From the NCBI GenBank assembly GCA_037447655.1, contig JBBHKE010003498.1, forward strand, positions 212,643 through 276,642: DNA of 64,000 nt, read 5' to 3'. The position numbers were made by a program, and so were the translations under genes. Under the pieces are notes generated by a model. That model was given only the letters and a program-made list of their open reading frames with translations. It was not told where the DNA came from and ran no database searches. The DNA is from Zygnema cylindricum (taxonomy: Eukaryota > Streptophyta > Zygnematophyceae > Zygnematales > Zygnemataceae). Below, piece after piece: positions 13,210-25,299 of this stretch. Each line of letters opens with the position of its first letter. Position 1 is the first letter of the stretch.

Positions 13210-15135
13210 AAAAACCTATGAAAGACTTGAAATTGCTGAATATGGGAAGGGTACTCATTCTACATTTGAATGATTTACGTCATCAAGCAACAAAGTTGCT
13301 CGAGTAAACAATTTACAAATAAAGTGAGACAAAAGAAAGAGAAAAAAAGATATAAAAGTTAATCATATGACCTGCAAAAAGTGTTGACCGTATTTACCGC
13401 AAGAAAATAAGTAGTCTACTTGAAAAAGAATTTATACAACTTGAAACAAAAAAAAATGTATGGCAAGGGCGCTCATTGAATTTGAATGATTTTTCTCATC
13501 AAGCAACTTAGTTGCTCAGGTTAACGAGATATAAATTATAATCATAGCATTCCCATAGGCCATAATTTTTATTTTTTTTGACTAGACTTGAAAAACTGAA
13601 CATGGCAATAAGCAATCGTCATCGGAAAATGAAATGAAAAAAAAGGGGGGGAAATAGGCAGGAGAAGGGGGAAAATAGGCAGGAAAAAGGGGGAAAAATA
13701 GGCAGGAAAAAGGGGGGAAAATACGCAGGAAAAAGGGGGAAAAATAGGCAGGAAAAAGGGGGAAAAATACGCAGGAAAAAGGGGGAAAAATACGCAGGAA
13801 AAAGGGGGAAAAATAAGCAGGAAAAGGGGGAAAAATACGCAGGAAAAAGGGGAAAAATACGCAGGAAAAAGGGGGAAAATACGCAGGAAAAAGGGGGAAA
13901 AATACGCAGGAAAAAGGGGAAATGTGTTCAGGGTTACAATCTAGAAAAGCTTATCACACCAATGTCATAGTCCATAAAATAAGGGTTTCGTACCAGGCAG
14001 CACATTTCCAAATATTTGGTATTCCACGTTTTGGAATATCAGATAACAGATTATCAGACTGAATATCGAATTTTAACGACGAATAAAAATTTAAAAATAA
14101 CGACAAAAGAAAATAAATACATAAGAGGCAAAGGATATGCCGACTTTCCCCTATCCCTCCGCAGCCAGGTTCAGTATGAGTATTCTCTATACCTTTTTTG
14201 AACCGTTTTTTATACAATTCGTGTATATTACTTTTCAACTTACATAGGTTCATCTGAGATAATGTGAAATAGTTCGCATTTATCAGTAACACAGATAAAT
14301 CGGGAAATTGAACAGACCAATAAATACAAACATTGTTATTACCGAATATCAATTGTTGATATGAGAAGGTACTTTACAGCACCAATGTCTAACTGTGTTT
14401 ACTGCAAGCAAATAAACAATCTATGAAGAAAAGGACTTAGTAGACCTGAAAAACTGAAAAACTGAATATGGCAGGTGCTCATAATAAAATTGAATGATAT
14501 TTCTCATCAGCAACGTAGTTGCTCAGGTTAACGAGATATAAGAGTTAATCATAGCACCTGCAATAGAGTAGACTATACAAACAAGAAAAAAAACAATCCA
14601 GTTGAGAAAAATTTACGAGACTTCAGAAAAAAAAATATGACAGATAATAAGCGTCGAGTACAGGACCAAATAACCATGGATTAACCAAAATCCAAGAGAT
14701 GCCAATCGCTGAGTTTTGAGTTAAGATTTATTTATTTTCAGTTATGAGCCCTGACATCTTCCGACCTATTCAGGGCCACTTTGGGTCTGATCTTACAATT
14801 ATTGTTTTAGGAGCATGCTTTACTCCTCTATTACATTCCTGACATTTCGGTGTACTTATTTTAAGCAAAACATCGACTACGGTATCAATCTCATTCAGAC
14901 ACTTATTCATAGAAAAACACCATTTACAAAACCGCATTCAATGTCAGAACTACTGGTTATAATTTGGTGAACGACATTAGGATTTATACTGCTATATCTG
15001 ATATGCCAGTACCAAAAACCGCCTTTACGATTATGTTACCCAACACTACAAATTATGAAAAGCATGCTCATTGAAACGAATGATTTTCGACATCAAGCAA
15101 ACACATTTGCTCAGGTTAATCAGAAAGGAGAAAAG
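13210..15135 (+). repeat. Four copies of a repeat carrying an AGCAAC...GTTGCT hairpin
   Basis: Copies at about 13225-13310, 13460-13535, 14468-14545 and 15060-15125 share CTCATT, a GAATGATTT-like block, CATCAAGCAAC, then GTTGCTCAGGTTAACGAGAT. AGCAAC and GTTGCT can pair as a short stem. No gene is associated. Confidence 0.65.
13640..13920 (+). repeat. ~23-bp minisatellite, about 13 units
   Basis: Near-identical units of the form AATACGCAGGAAAAAGGGGG with small length changes. Early units read ATAGGCAGG and later ones ATACGCAGG, so variants spread along the array. Confidence 0.92.
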
Positions 15136-15858
15136 AAATATCTACATGAAATTCTTGAACACTTCAAAAAAGGAACATGAAAAGGATGCTTATTGCCCAA
15201 TCAAATGAGGATATAGACGGGATATATTAGTTAGTTATAGCACTATCCTAGTCCATTCAAATTTTCCATGTACCTGTCTGTCTAAAACGTGATTGGTGAA
15301 AAAAAAAACTTTTACAATACAGAAAACTCAAGAAAAAGCTTCTAATCCTCACAACTCCAGATATAAATTAGCTAAAGACTGTGACCCAGTTTTTCCCCTG
15401 CTCCTATTTTCTACCCAAAAACGTACAAGATTCCAGCAAAACATGAAGAAAAATGAACAGTCTTACAATTATACATTAAAGTGATATGTCAGGTTCACAA
15501 TATGATGTTCATCAATGACTATAATCATCAACCCCTTGATTGCCATACATAAAATGTTTACATAGACCCAAATTAATTAGATGAACTTTAACAAATCTCA
15601 AGAGAATCAGACACAGCAGATTGCATATTGAATGAAGACAACTTAAATATCTCCGAGAACCCCAAAACAAAGCAGCTCAAGGCACACAATTTGAACTTGG
15701 CCTTGTTGTCTTTCCAATGTTCCAGTCAATTTTAAACTTGAGTTACAAGAAATAGTGCTTCCAAAGCTTCAAGATATGAGATAAGCTTGCGGCCATACAG
15801 TCAGCCATTAGCGTGACAACAAATAACTCCTGCTTACAAAAAGTCACATGTAAAGCAC

Positions 15859-18800
15859 TTACCGCTTACAGATACCGCGGTTATGCTCTTTTTGTTTCAC
15901 AGTCTTGTTATCGCCATTTTCCTTTTTCCAATCCCTTCCTGCCATAAGCGACTCACCAAAAAGCCAGACTAAAGTAAAATATTAGACGAAAGAGAAGCAG
16001 TTCCGTAATTTCCAACCTAGAAAACATGTAAATAGGCCTGCATTCTGTAGCGACAGACGCAGGATTTTACAACGACAAATCTTCGAAGCACAAACTGAAC
16101 AAACCACTGACACAATCAGCTTGACTTACTAAAAACCTCAAAAAAAACAAAATTCCTACAGAATGAACAGCCAAACCTAACCACATTCCAACACAGAGAA
16201 CCACAATCTCTGATTCTGGACATTCAACAAATCACATCATGGAAAAAAATGAGATAATCTGAACACATTCAGGTAACCAAAAGCTCAAGTCCAGTTCAAC
16301 CAGCATTATTTTTTCCTCAATCTCAACAAAGTACCTGCAACTTCAATTACTTTGGAGGCATCATTCTAGTAAAGAAACTGCACTAAGTATTGAAAGGTTG
16401 TCACACTGTTTTGAGTGTACATGTGTAGGGTATGTATAATAGTAGGCCGTCGTGGGGAAAGTACTAGGTGTGAAGCAACACGAGACACAGAATTAATATG
16501 GACGCAAACAAAAAATAAAATAACACATCATACCATGGAACATACGTTTAACGTCATAAGTGATAAAAAAAAATTGAGGTGTTAGAAAACTTGCACACGA
16601 AAAAAGACAGACTACCACAACTGAAGCAAAAAACAAGAAAGTTTCAGTGAATGATATGCAGTAAAACGATATGACATGCCAGACAGATGACCTAATGAGA
16701 TCTCTTGCAGAATTAGACGTGTTGAATAAGAAGATCAACTACATGGCTCACTTGCTTTTGCAACTCCTTGAGATGACTTTTGTGAGGCAGTAAGGTCTAC
16801 AGCCATTTTTTGGGTCTTATTTGACTGTAATGTCATCTCAGCCACTCTTTTTTGTCCAGCCCCTACCTGCAACCCCAATGGTAAAAGAGGGTTTTTAGGT
16901 CATAACTTAAGCATTCTGCCAAAAACCAGGCCAGTCTCGCTGGAAGAATCTGAAGAAAGATCCTCTAGAATTTGAAGACTGTCTTACTTATAACATGGTA
17001 CTATGTGCAAACGCCAGTTTTTTAATAACATCATAAATATATTTTCTTTCAATGCTGTCATTCTGGTAAAAGTAACTGTTGAACCGTAAGACACTGTTTT
17101 GGCATTGTGTCTACCCATCCGACCTAATTCTATCTGATCGGGATGCAATTTACAGAACATGTCGATTCAAAATCTCAATCAAAATCAGATATTTACATTG
17201 ACTAAGGCAGAAAACTTATTTCTGAGGCATGATGGCAATCAGATATCTATTTTTTTTACCATCAGAGAGCTGTGACCAGCTTCAGAATGGTACGTTAATA
17301 AATCATCACCTTGCCTCTGCCATTCGTTCAATAATTCAGTTTAGTTCAAGACAATACCAAACGTGAACAGATAAGCCGACCATACTAAAGGTGAACACCA
17401 GGACCTCTAAACCTGAGCATACCAAGTACAGTTCCACAAATAACGAACCCCACCACCAAATAACATGGGACTGGTCTATCTCGAAACAGCAATAAAAGCA
17501 AAAAAAGAAGTAACCAAAATCGTCACAAGTATCGACCAAACATCACACAAGTTTCTGCACAGAAAACGGGCATTTACCTCAGCTTCATAGGTCTCTTTAT
17601 CATCTTTATCGTCTTTATCGTCTTTATCGTCTTGCTCCAGAATCAGCGGCTTAGGAACTGTCGCCTGTATGGTGGATTTTACAGTATACTTTTGTTGCTT
17701 AACTACAGGGACAGGCTTCACTGAACAACCCAAGAAAGATGAAATCCTCACGACCCGGAAGCTAAATCAGAGAAATATCGCAGATGTCCTGCCCCCATTG
17801 AAAATATACCTATTTTAGAGGAAATCCATCAAAAGGGGGAAACAATTATAAACCATGTCTGTTCTAATGTTGGAAACGTTAAAATTTATGCAATCCGGTC
17901 CATTCCCCTACACCACCTATCGCTATTAGATTGGGTGAATTATTAGCGTGGACACTTATTAGAATTGACTACACTGAATCATGTACTAAGCAGTGTTGTT
18001 GAAACTAAATTGTGATTTTGGCTCAATAAAACATTCACTCAAACTAGAGTTGCTAACTCTAATAGCAACGGGCAGTGTATATTTCTCCAAATTGTTACAA
18101 AACAAACAACCAGTTAGGACTTACAGGTATTGTTTGTTGGTGTTAGAGGCACGGCCATTGGGACTTCCGTATCTGCAAACAATAACGAATGCAAATTAAT
18201 AACATTCGTTGCATTCCCAAAAACACACTCATCATGGACTCCAACCTATTACATCCAGCACTTGATAAATTTGCTACTCGAAATATATTTCCACAACTAA
18301 ACCGAACGTTTCTGACGTTGAAATCCTATGCTTTAAAGAAACAAGCTTTTGCAAACTTCAATCACTTACATAATGATATCAACAACTGCATGTGATACAA
18401 TGTGTTTGCAAGCACTTGGAAAAAATCTAAGAGAGAGATTCACAAATTGTAAACACCATAAAAACAGGTTATAAACCATTCTGCATAAAAACTGTCACAA
18501 ATCTGGAATAAACAAGTCAAAAAACAAAAAAGGAATACAAACAAAGGCATGTCGAACAAAGGGGAATACAAACAACACCAGATTTCAAGGAAATACAACT
18601 TCACCTTCATCATCGACTCCGCTGTCTTCGAAGTTATCTTCCGTACTCTCGTCAAGGAAGAAATAGTGGAAAATACTTAACTCATTACACGATAAAACAT
18701 AAATGTTTCTCTCCACTTACTATTTGAGATTGCCCGCAGCTTAGAAGAAAAATAAAAATTACTATTGAAAGGATATTTTGACAGCGAATAGCCTCATATA

Positions 18801-20793
18801 AATATATCATATCAGACGGATATTTCAAACAAGAATGGCATCATATCGAAAGGATACTTTGAACAATGACGACGTCATATTGAAAGGATATTCATCAGTT
18901 GTAAAGGATGCGTAACCAGCAATGAAAACATCCGATGTGCCACTGTGAGAAATCATAAAATTTCTGTCGAGTAGTAAATTTAAGCTCATCTGGTCGCAAC
19001 GGCCGGCCTCTAAAGTACCAAGTATAGATGTCTCCATGCCTTCTAGATCCACCTTCACCCATATTCTCTCTCCAATCTTCGCATCCGGTCCAACGGAAGC
19101 CTAATGAACATGAAAAAAGAGGAGTTAAATGAAGATGAAAAGTATAAAGTTTAAGAACAAAAATGAAAAAGAAAAAAATTAGGAATGGGAATGGCGATAA
19201 CTGTTCAGAGCACTCAAGATCAATAAGTTAATCCCAGTTCAAAGTGGCTAGAATTGAAATAGCTTAAAATCGAAACTGTTGAAAATATGTTTACTCGTTT
19301 ATACTTAAAAAATATATATAGAAACAATTAAATAGCTATGATAAACTAATTTGACATAACAATACACCATCCCATCGGCATTGAGTTATTAAATTAATAG
19401 CGCTGATACTTCAGAATGTATACATTAAATTATGTCTTGCGTGGCACATTATGGGGCACCTAACCAAATAATTTTATCAACACTATTTTTGGGACTGGAA
19501 ACAGCCACTCGAATTAGAGCGATTAACTCTAAGAGCAATGGGAGTGTAGATAAGTCCCAATTATTTTGCATGGAAGGACAAATTTTCATAAACGCAACAT
19601 AAATCCCATCAATTCCTATGTTGCACTCATTTTTTTTACAAAACTGAACATTCCTCAGACCCTTTCATAAAAAAGCATAAAACGAGAGCCACAGCAAATC
19701 TAGACATACCCTACTATCTTTCACCTAACACTTGATGTTTTCTAGGAGTTTTAAAACGTTAAAGAACCCTCTAAAACTTTAAAAATCCTTGAAAAAGTGA
19801 GGAGCGTGTGGGAGACCAATTGTAGCTCCACAAACAGTTTGTTTCTTCAAACTTTGGTTTTCAACTTTTTCGTTCAGAGAATTGGTTCAAGGTTTTGATT
19901 CAAATTTTGGATTCAATATTTTGGTTATTCAAATTTGGGTTCAGCATTTTGGTGAAAGATTTTGGTTCAGTTTTGGAGACAAACAAAACTTGAAATGAAA
20001 TTAAAGTCAGTAAAAAGGAACTAAAAACAAAATTAGCCTAATTTTGCATAAAATTCCCCAGTCATAGAGAGGTAAAGAGATGTAGGTAGAGAGGGGTAGA
20101 GAGAGGCAGAGAGAGGTAGAGAGAGGTAGGGAGAGATACAGAGAAATGGAGAGAGGCGTAGAGAGGTGGAGAGAGGTAGAGAGAAGTGGAGAGAATTGGA
20201 GAGAGGTGGAGAGTGGTGGAGAGGGGTGGAGATAGGTGGAGAGAGGCGGAGAGTAGCAGAGAGAGCTGGAGAGGGGTGGAGAGAGGTAGAGAGGAGGGAG
20301 GTAGAGCGAGGGAAAGAGACGGAGAGGGGAGGGGGGGAGGAGAAAAGGGGAGGAAGAGGGGGAAAGAGTAGTAAGACCTGCAAGATATGGAAGAACTGTG
20401 GCCCACCCTTGACAAAATGCATGAGAAAAGCCTCTCCTCGGGGAATTTTTTTACCTGGAACAAAGGAGAGAAATAACCCTAGAAAAAATGAGACAAGAAA
20501 AAGACGTGACCAAAAAAAAGACGTGACGAGAAAAAAATGAGACAAAAAAGACGAGAAAAACAATGCCATCTATAAGATAGATATTCTGTCTTTAGCGCAC
20601 AAAAATCAGCAAGTGTAGCAAACATATAATAAATAGAGTCAAAACCAAAACCAAAAAAACCAAAAACTAATAAACCATTAAACCCTAAAAACCAGAAACA
20701 TAAATAGAAACAAACAAAGGATATCATAAATCGTGTCGAATATTAAATGCAAGGTTTTTCCAAACACTCACCGAAGAATTTCGAGAAAGCCAT
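15859..20793 (-). CDS. HD2-type (nucleoplasmin-like) chromatin protein, ~258 aa
   Basis: Resembles plant HD2/HDT proteins, nucleolar factors linked to histone deacetylation and chaperoning. Tentative exons in transcript order: 20793-20772, 20478-20378, 19100-18858, 18647-18605, 17720-17578, 16866-16752, 15968-15859. Phases are consistent across all joins. Residues 1-104 form the nucleoplasmin-like core: MAFSKFFG start, VPGKKI, FFHILQASVG, WVKVDLEG, ILGTLEAGRC, SLNLLLDRNF, VFIAGY. His38 and Asp86 align by eye with the conserved His and Asp of plant HD2. Acidic stretches follow: EDNFEDSGVDDEG, then QDDKDDKDDKDDK, encoded by GATAAAGAC repeats. The tail is basic, as in the family, but I see no C-terminal C2H2 finger. 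Exon 3's donor (GTATCC) is weak, and a 19-nt segment at 18721-18739 with a good GTAAGT donor could be another exon. The stop TAA overlaps a GTAAGT donor, so the gene may continue. FKBP-type proteins with the same N-domain are an alternative, but I found no FKBP domain. Confidence 0.75.
17919..18079. mobile_element. Family B MITE inside an HD2 intron
   Basis: Left end TACACCACCTATCGCTATTA; right end TAATAGCAACGGGCAGTGTA; TA at both edges. The interior has the family block TTGTGATTTTGGCTCA. It lies in the intron between exons at 18605 and 17720. Confidence 0.7.
19363..19548. mobile_element. Family B MITE inside HD2 intron 2
   Basis: Left end TACACCATCCCATCGGCATT; right end AAGAGCAATGGGAGTGTA; TA edges. 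Non-coding, about 186 bp. Confidence 0.65.
20060..20370 (+). repeat. GAGAGGT-type polypurine tract next to an HD2 splice donor
   Basis: Imperfect GAGAGGTAGAGAGAGGTGGA units; almost pure purine on the plus strand, hence polypyrimidine in the HD2 transcript. It ends less than 10 bp from the exon 2 donor at 20377. Long open frames here on both strands are low-complexity artefacts. Confidence 0.85.
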
Positions 20794-21140
20794 TTGCAGA
20801 AAAAAGTCAAAACACGAATCGTCAAATCGCTCAGTTGTTTCGAAAAACAAAAAAAAAAAATGTGATAAAGCTTGAAAACGCGAGCAAGTGCAAGTCCTTC
20901 ATTTGTTAGGGTTTCGACTTTCGAGGATGTCACAGCGGAAGTGACATAAACCTCCAGCTTTTGTTTCTCGGGAATTAGGAAGGGTTTTTGAAGCGAGAAC
21001 TCAATAGAAAGTTTGATGTATTTTCGAGATTTATACTCATTTTCCTCCGTGCACACTTATCCAAGTATCAATCCGACGGTTCCGATGGAAAGTTTAAAAA
21101 TCCTACTTTCGGACTCGTGTACATGGATAAAAGAAACTTA

Positions 21141-21864
21141 GGGTATGTCCCCATGTACTTCTGACTTGGCGAACTTACTTTGTATTTTAGCGCGAATCCG
21201 CCGGACCCGGTTTTCAAGTGTCCCTATGTCTGTAAGGACGAAATCGTAACTTCCGCTTGTGACGATTGTATACGTCGACAATACCTGTGACGGTTGTCAA
21301 CGTCTACAATCTGTGGTCGCACGTTTTTTTTTGGAACTGCTTGTGACGTCGCATGTCTTACCGTGACATTGTAGACGTACCACCTTCCAGCCTGTGCCGT
21401 TTCACGGTTGAAGACGAGGCGCTTTGCTTTTGCGTCTCCTATCCGGTCGACGTGAAATGGCATCGGAATTTGAAGACCCCTGCAAAAAAGAAATCCGTAC
21501 TGGACGAAAACGAACAAAACAAAGCGAATTCTGTACTTTTCTTTGTCCTTGGAAATCGTATGTTTTTTTTTTATTACGGCACGTGCGAATAGATGTTCCT
21601 ATTTGTTTATCGAAAATAATTAGTTTTCAATAACATCGCACATGTGTTTTAAACGTAAGGTTGAAGATGACGTTTTTTGTCGTGGAAGTGGGTCGAAAAA
21701 CACAAGACGACAAATTTTCATACATCCTAAATTCGAAGATGACGCAAATTGTACTCTACAAATTTGCGATTCCTTCGTACGGTTGCAACTTAGGGAGTAC
21801 GACGCTAAGTTTTACAGGAAAACGACAGAAAAAAACCCTTACTTATGCACATGGGGACATACCC
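21141..21864 (+). mobile_element. PIF/Harbinger-like MITE, copy 1 (724 bp)
   Basis: TIR GGGTATGTCCCCATGT with its inverted form ACATGGGGACATACCC at the right end, flanked on both sides by TTA (21138-21140 and 21865-21867), the 3-bp target duplication typical of PIF/Harbinger. A second copy in opposite orientation lies at 44803-45505. No transposase. It sits about 350 bp upstream of the HD2 start codon and could affect that promoter. Confidence 0.85.
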
Positions 21865-22078
21865 TTAGGGCCAATGTCCATTGTAACGGAGAGCCCTTCG
21901 CTAGCCCCCAAAAAAGCTAAACGGGCGCACCTCAAACTCTCAAAGTCTCAAACAAAGCAATTGACCAACAAAAGAAATATGTTACTCGAACCCGTTAGTA
22001 CAAACGACAAACGTAACAAAGGGCTCTTCGTCATATTGGACATTTACCCTACCGTTAATAGCAATGCACGGGGTCCTG

Positions 22079-22700
22079 TACACCGCGAATCGTAATTAGA
22101 GTAAATTACTCTAATTCGGTCGCTCGAAGTTTCGACTCTATGACATCAAACATAGTAAACGATTCTAATTTTTTCATTATTCTAATTTAGGTAAGTTTAA
22201 TTAGCGTAAAAAATTGTAATATAGGTTCGTTTTAAATAGCGTGGAGTATGGACGACGTTCGACCGTGCAAAATTGTACGTTTTTAAGTAAAAAGGTACAA
22301 ATAATGATTTAATAGAATCGCGCTCGCACGTGAAATCGCACTAAACGAAAAATCAATCACATCGAAAAAAAGTCGTTCGCATAACTCTAGTCCGTCGACA
22401 GCGTCGTTGTCAGTGTGAACACTAACTGACATTCAGCGCGACAAATAGTACTAACGTCATAATGACGTCAAAACTATACAAACTGACAGATTTTGTACAT
22501 TTACGTAACTTAGTGTTCATAATTTTAGCGCGGATAATTATTGCCGACATAAACCCAATATAGAGTACTTAAATAAATTAGAGTAAACTTCCTCTGTGAA
22601 AAAGTTCTATCACATAAATTAGAGTTCATTACTCTAATTGTTTTTTTTGTTTTTTTACTCTAATTTTTTCATTACTCTAATTACGATTGTGGCAAGCTAC
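22079..22700. mobile_element. TA-flanked MITE, family A, damaged right end
   Basis: Left end TACACCGCGAATCGTAATTA followed by GAGTAAATTACTCTAATT. The right end reads ACTCTAATTACGATTGTGGC, a mutated version of the family terminus. The interior (GACCGTGCAAAATTGTA, GTAAAAAGGTACAAATAATG) is shared with 23573-23953. Confidence 0.65.
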
Positions 22701-22742
22701 AGTACAGTAAATTACAATATAGTACAGTAAATTACAGTACAG

Positions 22743-23547
22743 TAAGGGTAACCTTCCATCAGGCGAAAAGTGGGGTTGTTTACTGGAGAAAGTACCCTTC
22801 CGTACTAGGCCGTACTTTTTTTTTTTTTTACAAAAGATGTTTACTAAAAAATCGTTGAGATTCTCCATACTTCTTGGAGAAAATCACCACCGTCCGATTT
22901 TCAATTTTCGACGCAAACTCTTCTTGTTTCCAGTACGTAGCTAGTCTCCTCCAACTATCCTCGGGAGGAGAGTTTGTGATTACTGGACGCGTGTTTTGGT
23001 CCACTTGTAAAGTCAGAGTCAATCCACGACAGACGTGAAGCAATACACTTACATGTGGCAAATGGAGTGTACCGTGTGACATCAAAGCCAACCTGTTCGA
23101 CGACAAAAAAATCTTGGTTATATAGCCAACCTGTTCGACGACAAAAAAAACTTGGTTGTAGGACATCCTGTGACGTCTCCTTCATACATGTGCGATACAA
23201 CAATTCACGTTCAAATGGTACATTGTTGGACATTTGTACAAACTTTAATTTTGCAACGGTTTTTGTGGTCGTTGATACCACAACAACCCTAATAACGTTC
23301 AGATTGTACATTAGCGTGACGCTACTAGATATTTTAATCGACACCTGCCCGTACACATACGCAGCTGCGATTATGTCCTTTTGGAAATGATGATTATTCC
23401 CGAGCGGCTCAACAGGTCCTACGTGGTACCAATCGCAATCTAACACCTCATTCACTAGCACGACCTCATGGAAGGGTGTTACAAATATTACTGCCAGTAA
23501 ACTTGTTCGTACGATTACTTGGAACGCCCTATGGAAGGTTACCCTTA
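22743..23547 (-). mobile_element. 805-bp TIR element with a broken open frame
   Basis: A perfect 17-bp TIR, TAAGGGTAACCTTCCAT at 22743 and its reverse complement ending at 23547, with TA at both edges. It contains a 39-bp tandem duplication (about 23085-23161) and, on the minus strand, an open frame that looks coding. It interrupts a family A MITE region: related MITE sequence lies on both sides (22079-22700 and 23573-23953). Confidence 0.75.
22870..23461 (-). pseudogene. Broken open frame within the TIR element
   Basis: A minus-strand frame from 23461 to about 23055 (normal amino-acid mix, e.g. DCDWYHVGPVEPLGNNHH) seems to continue in a neighbouring frame to about 22870 (e.g. SWRRLATYWKQEEF). 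A frameshift lies near the 39-bp tandem duplication. I recognise no domain. It could be a captured host-gene fragment, a transposon protein remnant, or chance. Confidence 0.35.
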
Positions 23548-23572
23548 TTGAATCAGCGTTAACAACTCAAAA

Positions 23573-23953
23573 ATATTATGTTTTAAATAGTGTGGAATAC
23601 TGTTGGTGTTTGACCGTGCAAAATTGCATTTTATTAACTAAAAAAGTACAAAAAATGATTAAATACAGGTCGTTATCATGTAACTGCGTTTTCACAAACC
23701 ACCTAATGCAAACGTCATAATGACGGGAAACTGTACATTTTCTCAGATTTTGTACTGGCACCTAATTTACAGTAAAGATATTCAGCGCATATAATTAGTA
23801 CGGAAATAAACCCAAATTATAATTATTGATAAATTAGAGTAAATTTTGTTTTTTAACAAAAATGATTACACAAATTAGAATAAATAACTCTAATTATTTT
23901 TTTCGTTTTTTTACTCTAATTATTTCTTTACTTTAATTACAATTCACGGTGTA
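23573..23953. mobile_element. Partial family A MITE (right portion)
   Basis: Starts in the interior (TTTTAAATAGTGTGGAATAC, GACCGTGCAAAATTGCA) and ends ACAATTCACGGTGTA. Clearly related to the interior of 22079-22700; the left terminus is missing. Confidence 0.6.
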
Positions 23954-24154
23954 CACCGTGAATCGTTATTAACCTTATGTAAGCTATATAGGCACCCCAA
24001 AATTTTGACATTGATACCTTAAATAGAATAAATTACACTATTTAAGGGCGTGGACCATAATTTGCCACGTCTCCTGGCACTAAATTAGAATGAATGACGC
24101 TAATTTATTCTTTACACTAATAATTTTTATACGCTAATAACGATTCAAGGTGTA
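23952..24154. mobile_element. TA-flanked MITE, family A (~200 bp)
   Basis: Begins TACACCGTGAATCGTTATTA directly after the previous element, sharing its TA, and ends CTAATAACGATTCAAGGTGTA. Non-coding. Confidence 0.7.
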
Positions 24155-24536
24155 GTGTTCTGTATCGGTAAAAAAATCATAGAGATAAGACTGATTCCGA
24201 TATTTTTCGGTTAACAAAAGGTAAAGGGTTATGATTTATTGCTCTGAGACCAACAAATTATTTATCAGCGATAAGTGAAAAAAAATATACAGTATGCCAC
24301 ATATGACAACCTGTTCCGTCCTCTGTATAACGTGAAAACGGCGGTTCAGTAAAACGGTGTAAGCAGTACAGATGTATGGTGTAAACCGTATAATTATCGT
24401 AGATACCATCCGACCAATGATATCGATGATAACTTAGTCGACGTTTTTGTCGGATACCGATCGATATATTATTCCAATATACCGATCCGTGCAAAACAGC
24501 GGACATAAGCTTATTGAAAAGGTGGATACAACACTA
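24153..24536. mobile_element. Possible hAT-like element of the TATCGG-rich family
   Basis: Left end TAGTGTTCTGTATCGGTAA and right end GGATACAACACTA resemble the element at 63077-63898, and the interior is rich in CGATAT. No matching 8-bp target duplication is visible because the flanks are MITE ends. Confidence 0.4.
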
Positions 24537-24730
24537 CACCACTAATCGTTATTATTGTTAAAGAACTATTAGTGTTAATGCGAAAATAGAACTAACAATA
24601 CTAATATAATGCAAGGAGTCGTGGCGGTGTAGTCCGCGTCTTGCCGTTGTTAACTCTATTTTGTGATTTTACTAAAAAAAAAAGTCATATCAATTAGTGT
24701 TACTAGCATTAATGGCATTAAGCGGTACTA
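24535..24730. mobile_element. TA-flanked MITE, family A, degenerate
   Basis: Left end TACACCACTAATCGTTATTA; right end near TAATGGCATTAAGCGGTACTA. Approximate boundaries. Confidence 0.5.
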
Positions 24731-24754
24731 CTAACGAGGAGTTGAGTATCAGTC

Positions 24755-25205
24755 GGAGGTCAGAAAGCCAATAAGATGCTCAAACCCGAAAAAAAAAAAC
24801 AAAAATCAATATATAAACACCTGTTACCCTACCTGGTTATGTCACGCTCCAAACTTGTTAACCATTTACCCAAAACGCGTTTACGAAATTAAAAGTAAAC
24901 CGAAACTCGATTTCTCGCGACTACCCATACCCGCCCGTATCCGAATAAGTACAAAATTAATGGCACATCTCCCTCATACCTTCCACGATACCAAGAGTAG
25001 AAAATACAGTAATGCTGGATAGAATGGACAATACAAAACATTCATTTTTTTTTGGATTTTTGCTAAGCCGACCATACCCTTTTTTTTTTTTTAATCACCC
25101 GGGCCAATCGATTGGCCCCCCAAATTTGGAACTCGAATTCGTTCCGGATCGGACGCGGACGGTCGGGTAGCGGTCGGCTACGTTTCGGGTAACTGTTTGC
25201 ACTCG
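24755..25205 (+). mobile_element. Decayed hAT-like element (family of 1628-2440)
   Basis: Shares the order of blocks with the intact copies: GAGGTCAGAAAG start, AACCGTTTAC-like region, CCGATACCC-like block, TTCCGGATCGGACGCGGACGG, and a GTTTGCACTCGGTTG end. The tandem subrepeat array is missing. Confidence 0.6.
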
Positions 25206-25299
25206 GTTGTAGCACTATACAGTATAATGTAACACTCGGCTCGGTTGAAAAAATTGTCATGAACCGAATTGTCATGTCGCATCGTGTCGGTTGCTCGCG

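Noticed and set aside
20033-20569. 178-aa L/S/P-rich minus-strand frame and purine-strand R/E/G frames
   Set aside because: Produced by the GAGAGG repeat; only the short part at 20378-20478 is a real exon.
21661-22095. 144-aa plus-strand frame
   Set aside because: Runs out of the PIF-like MITE into unrelated DNA and the next MITE; no domain.
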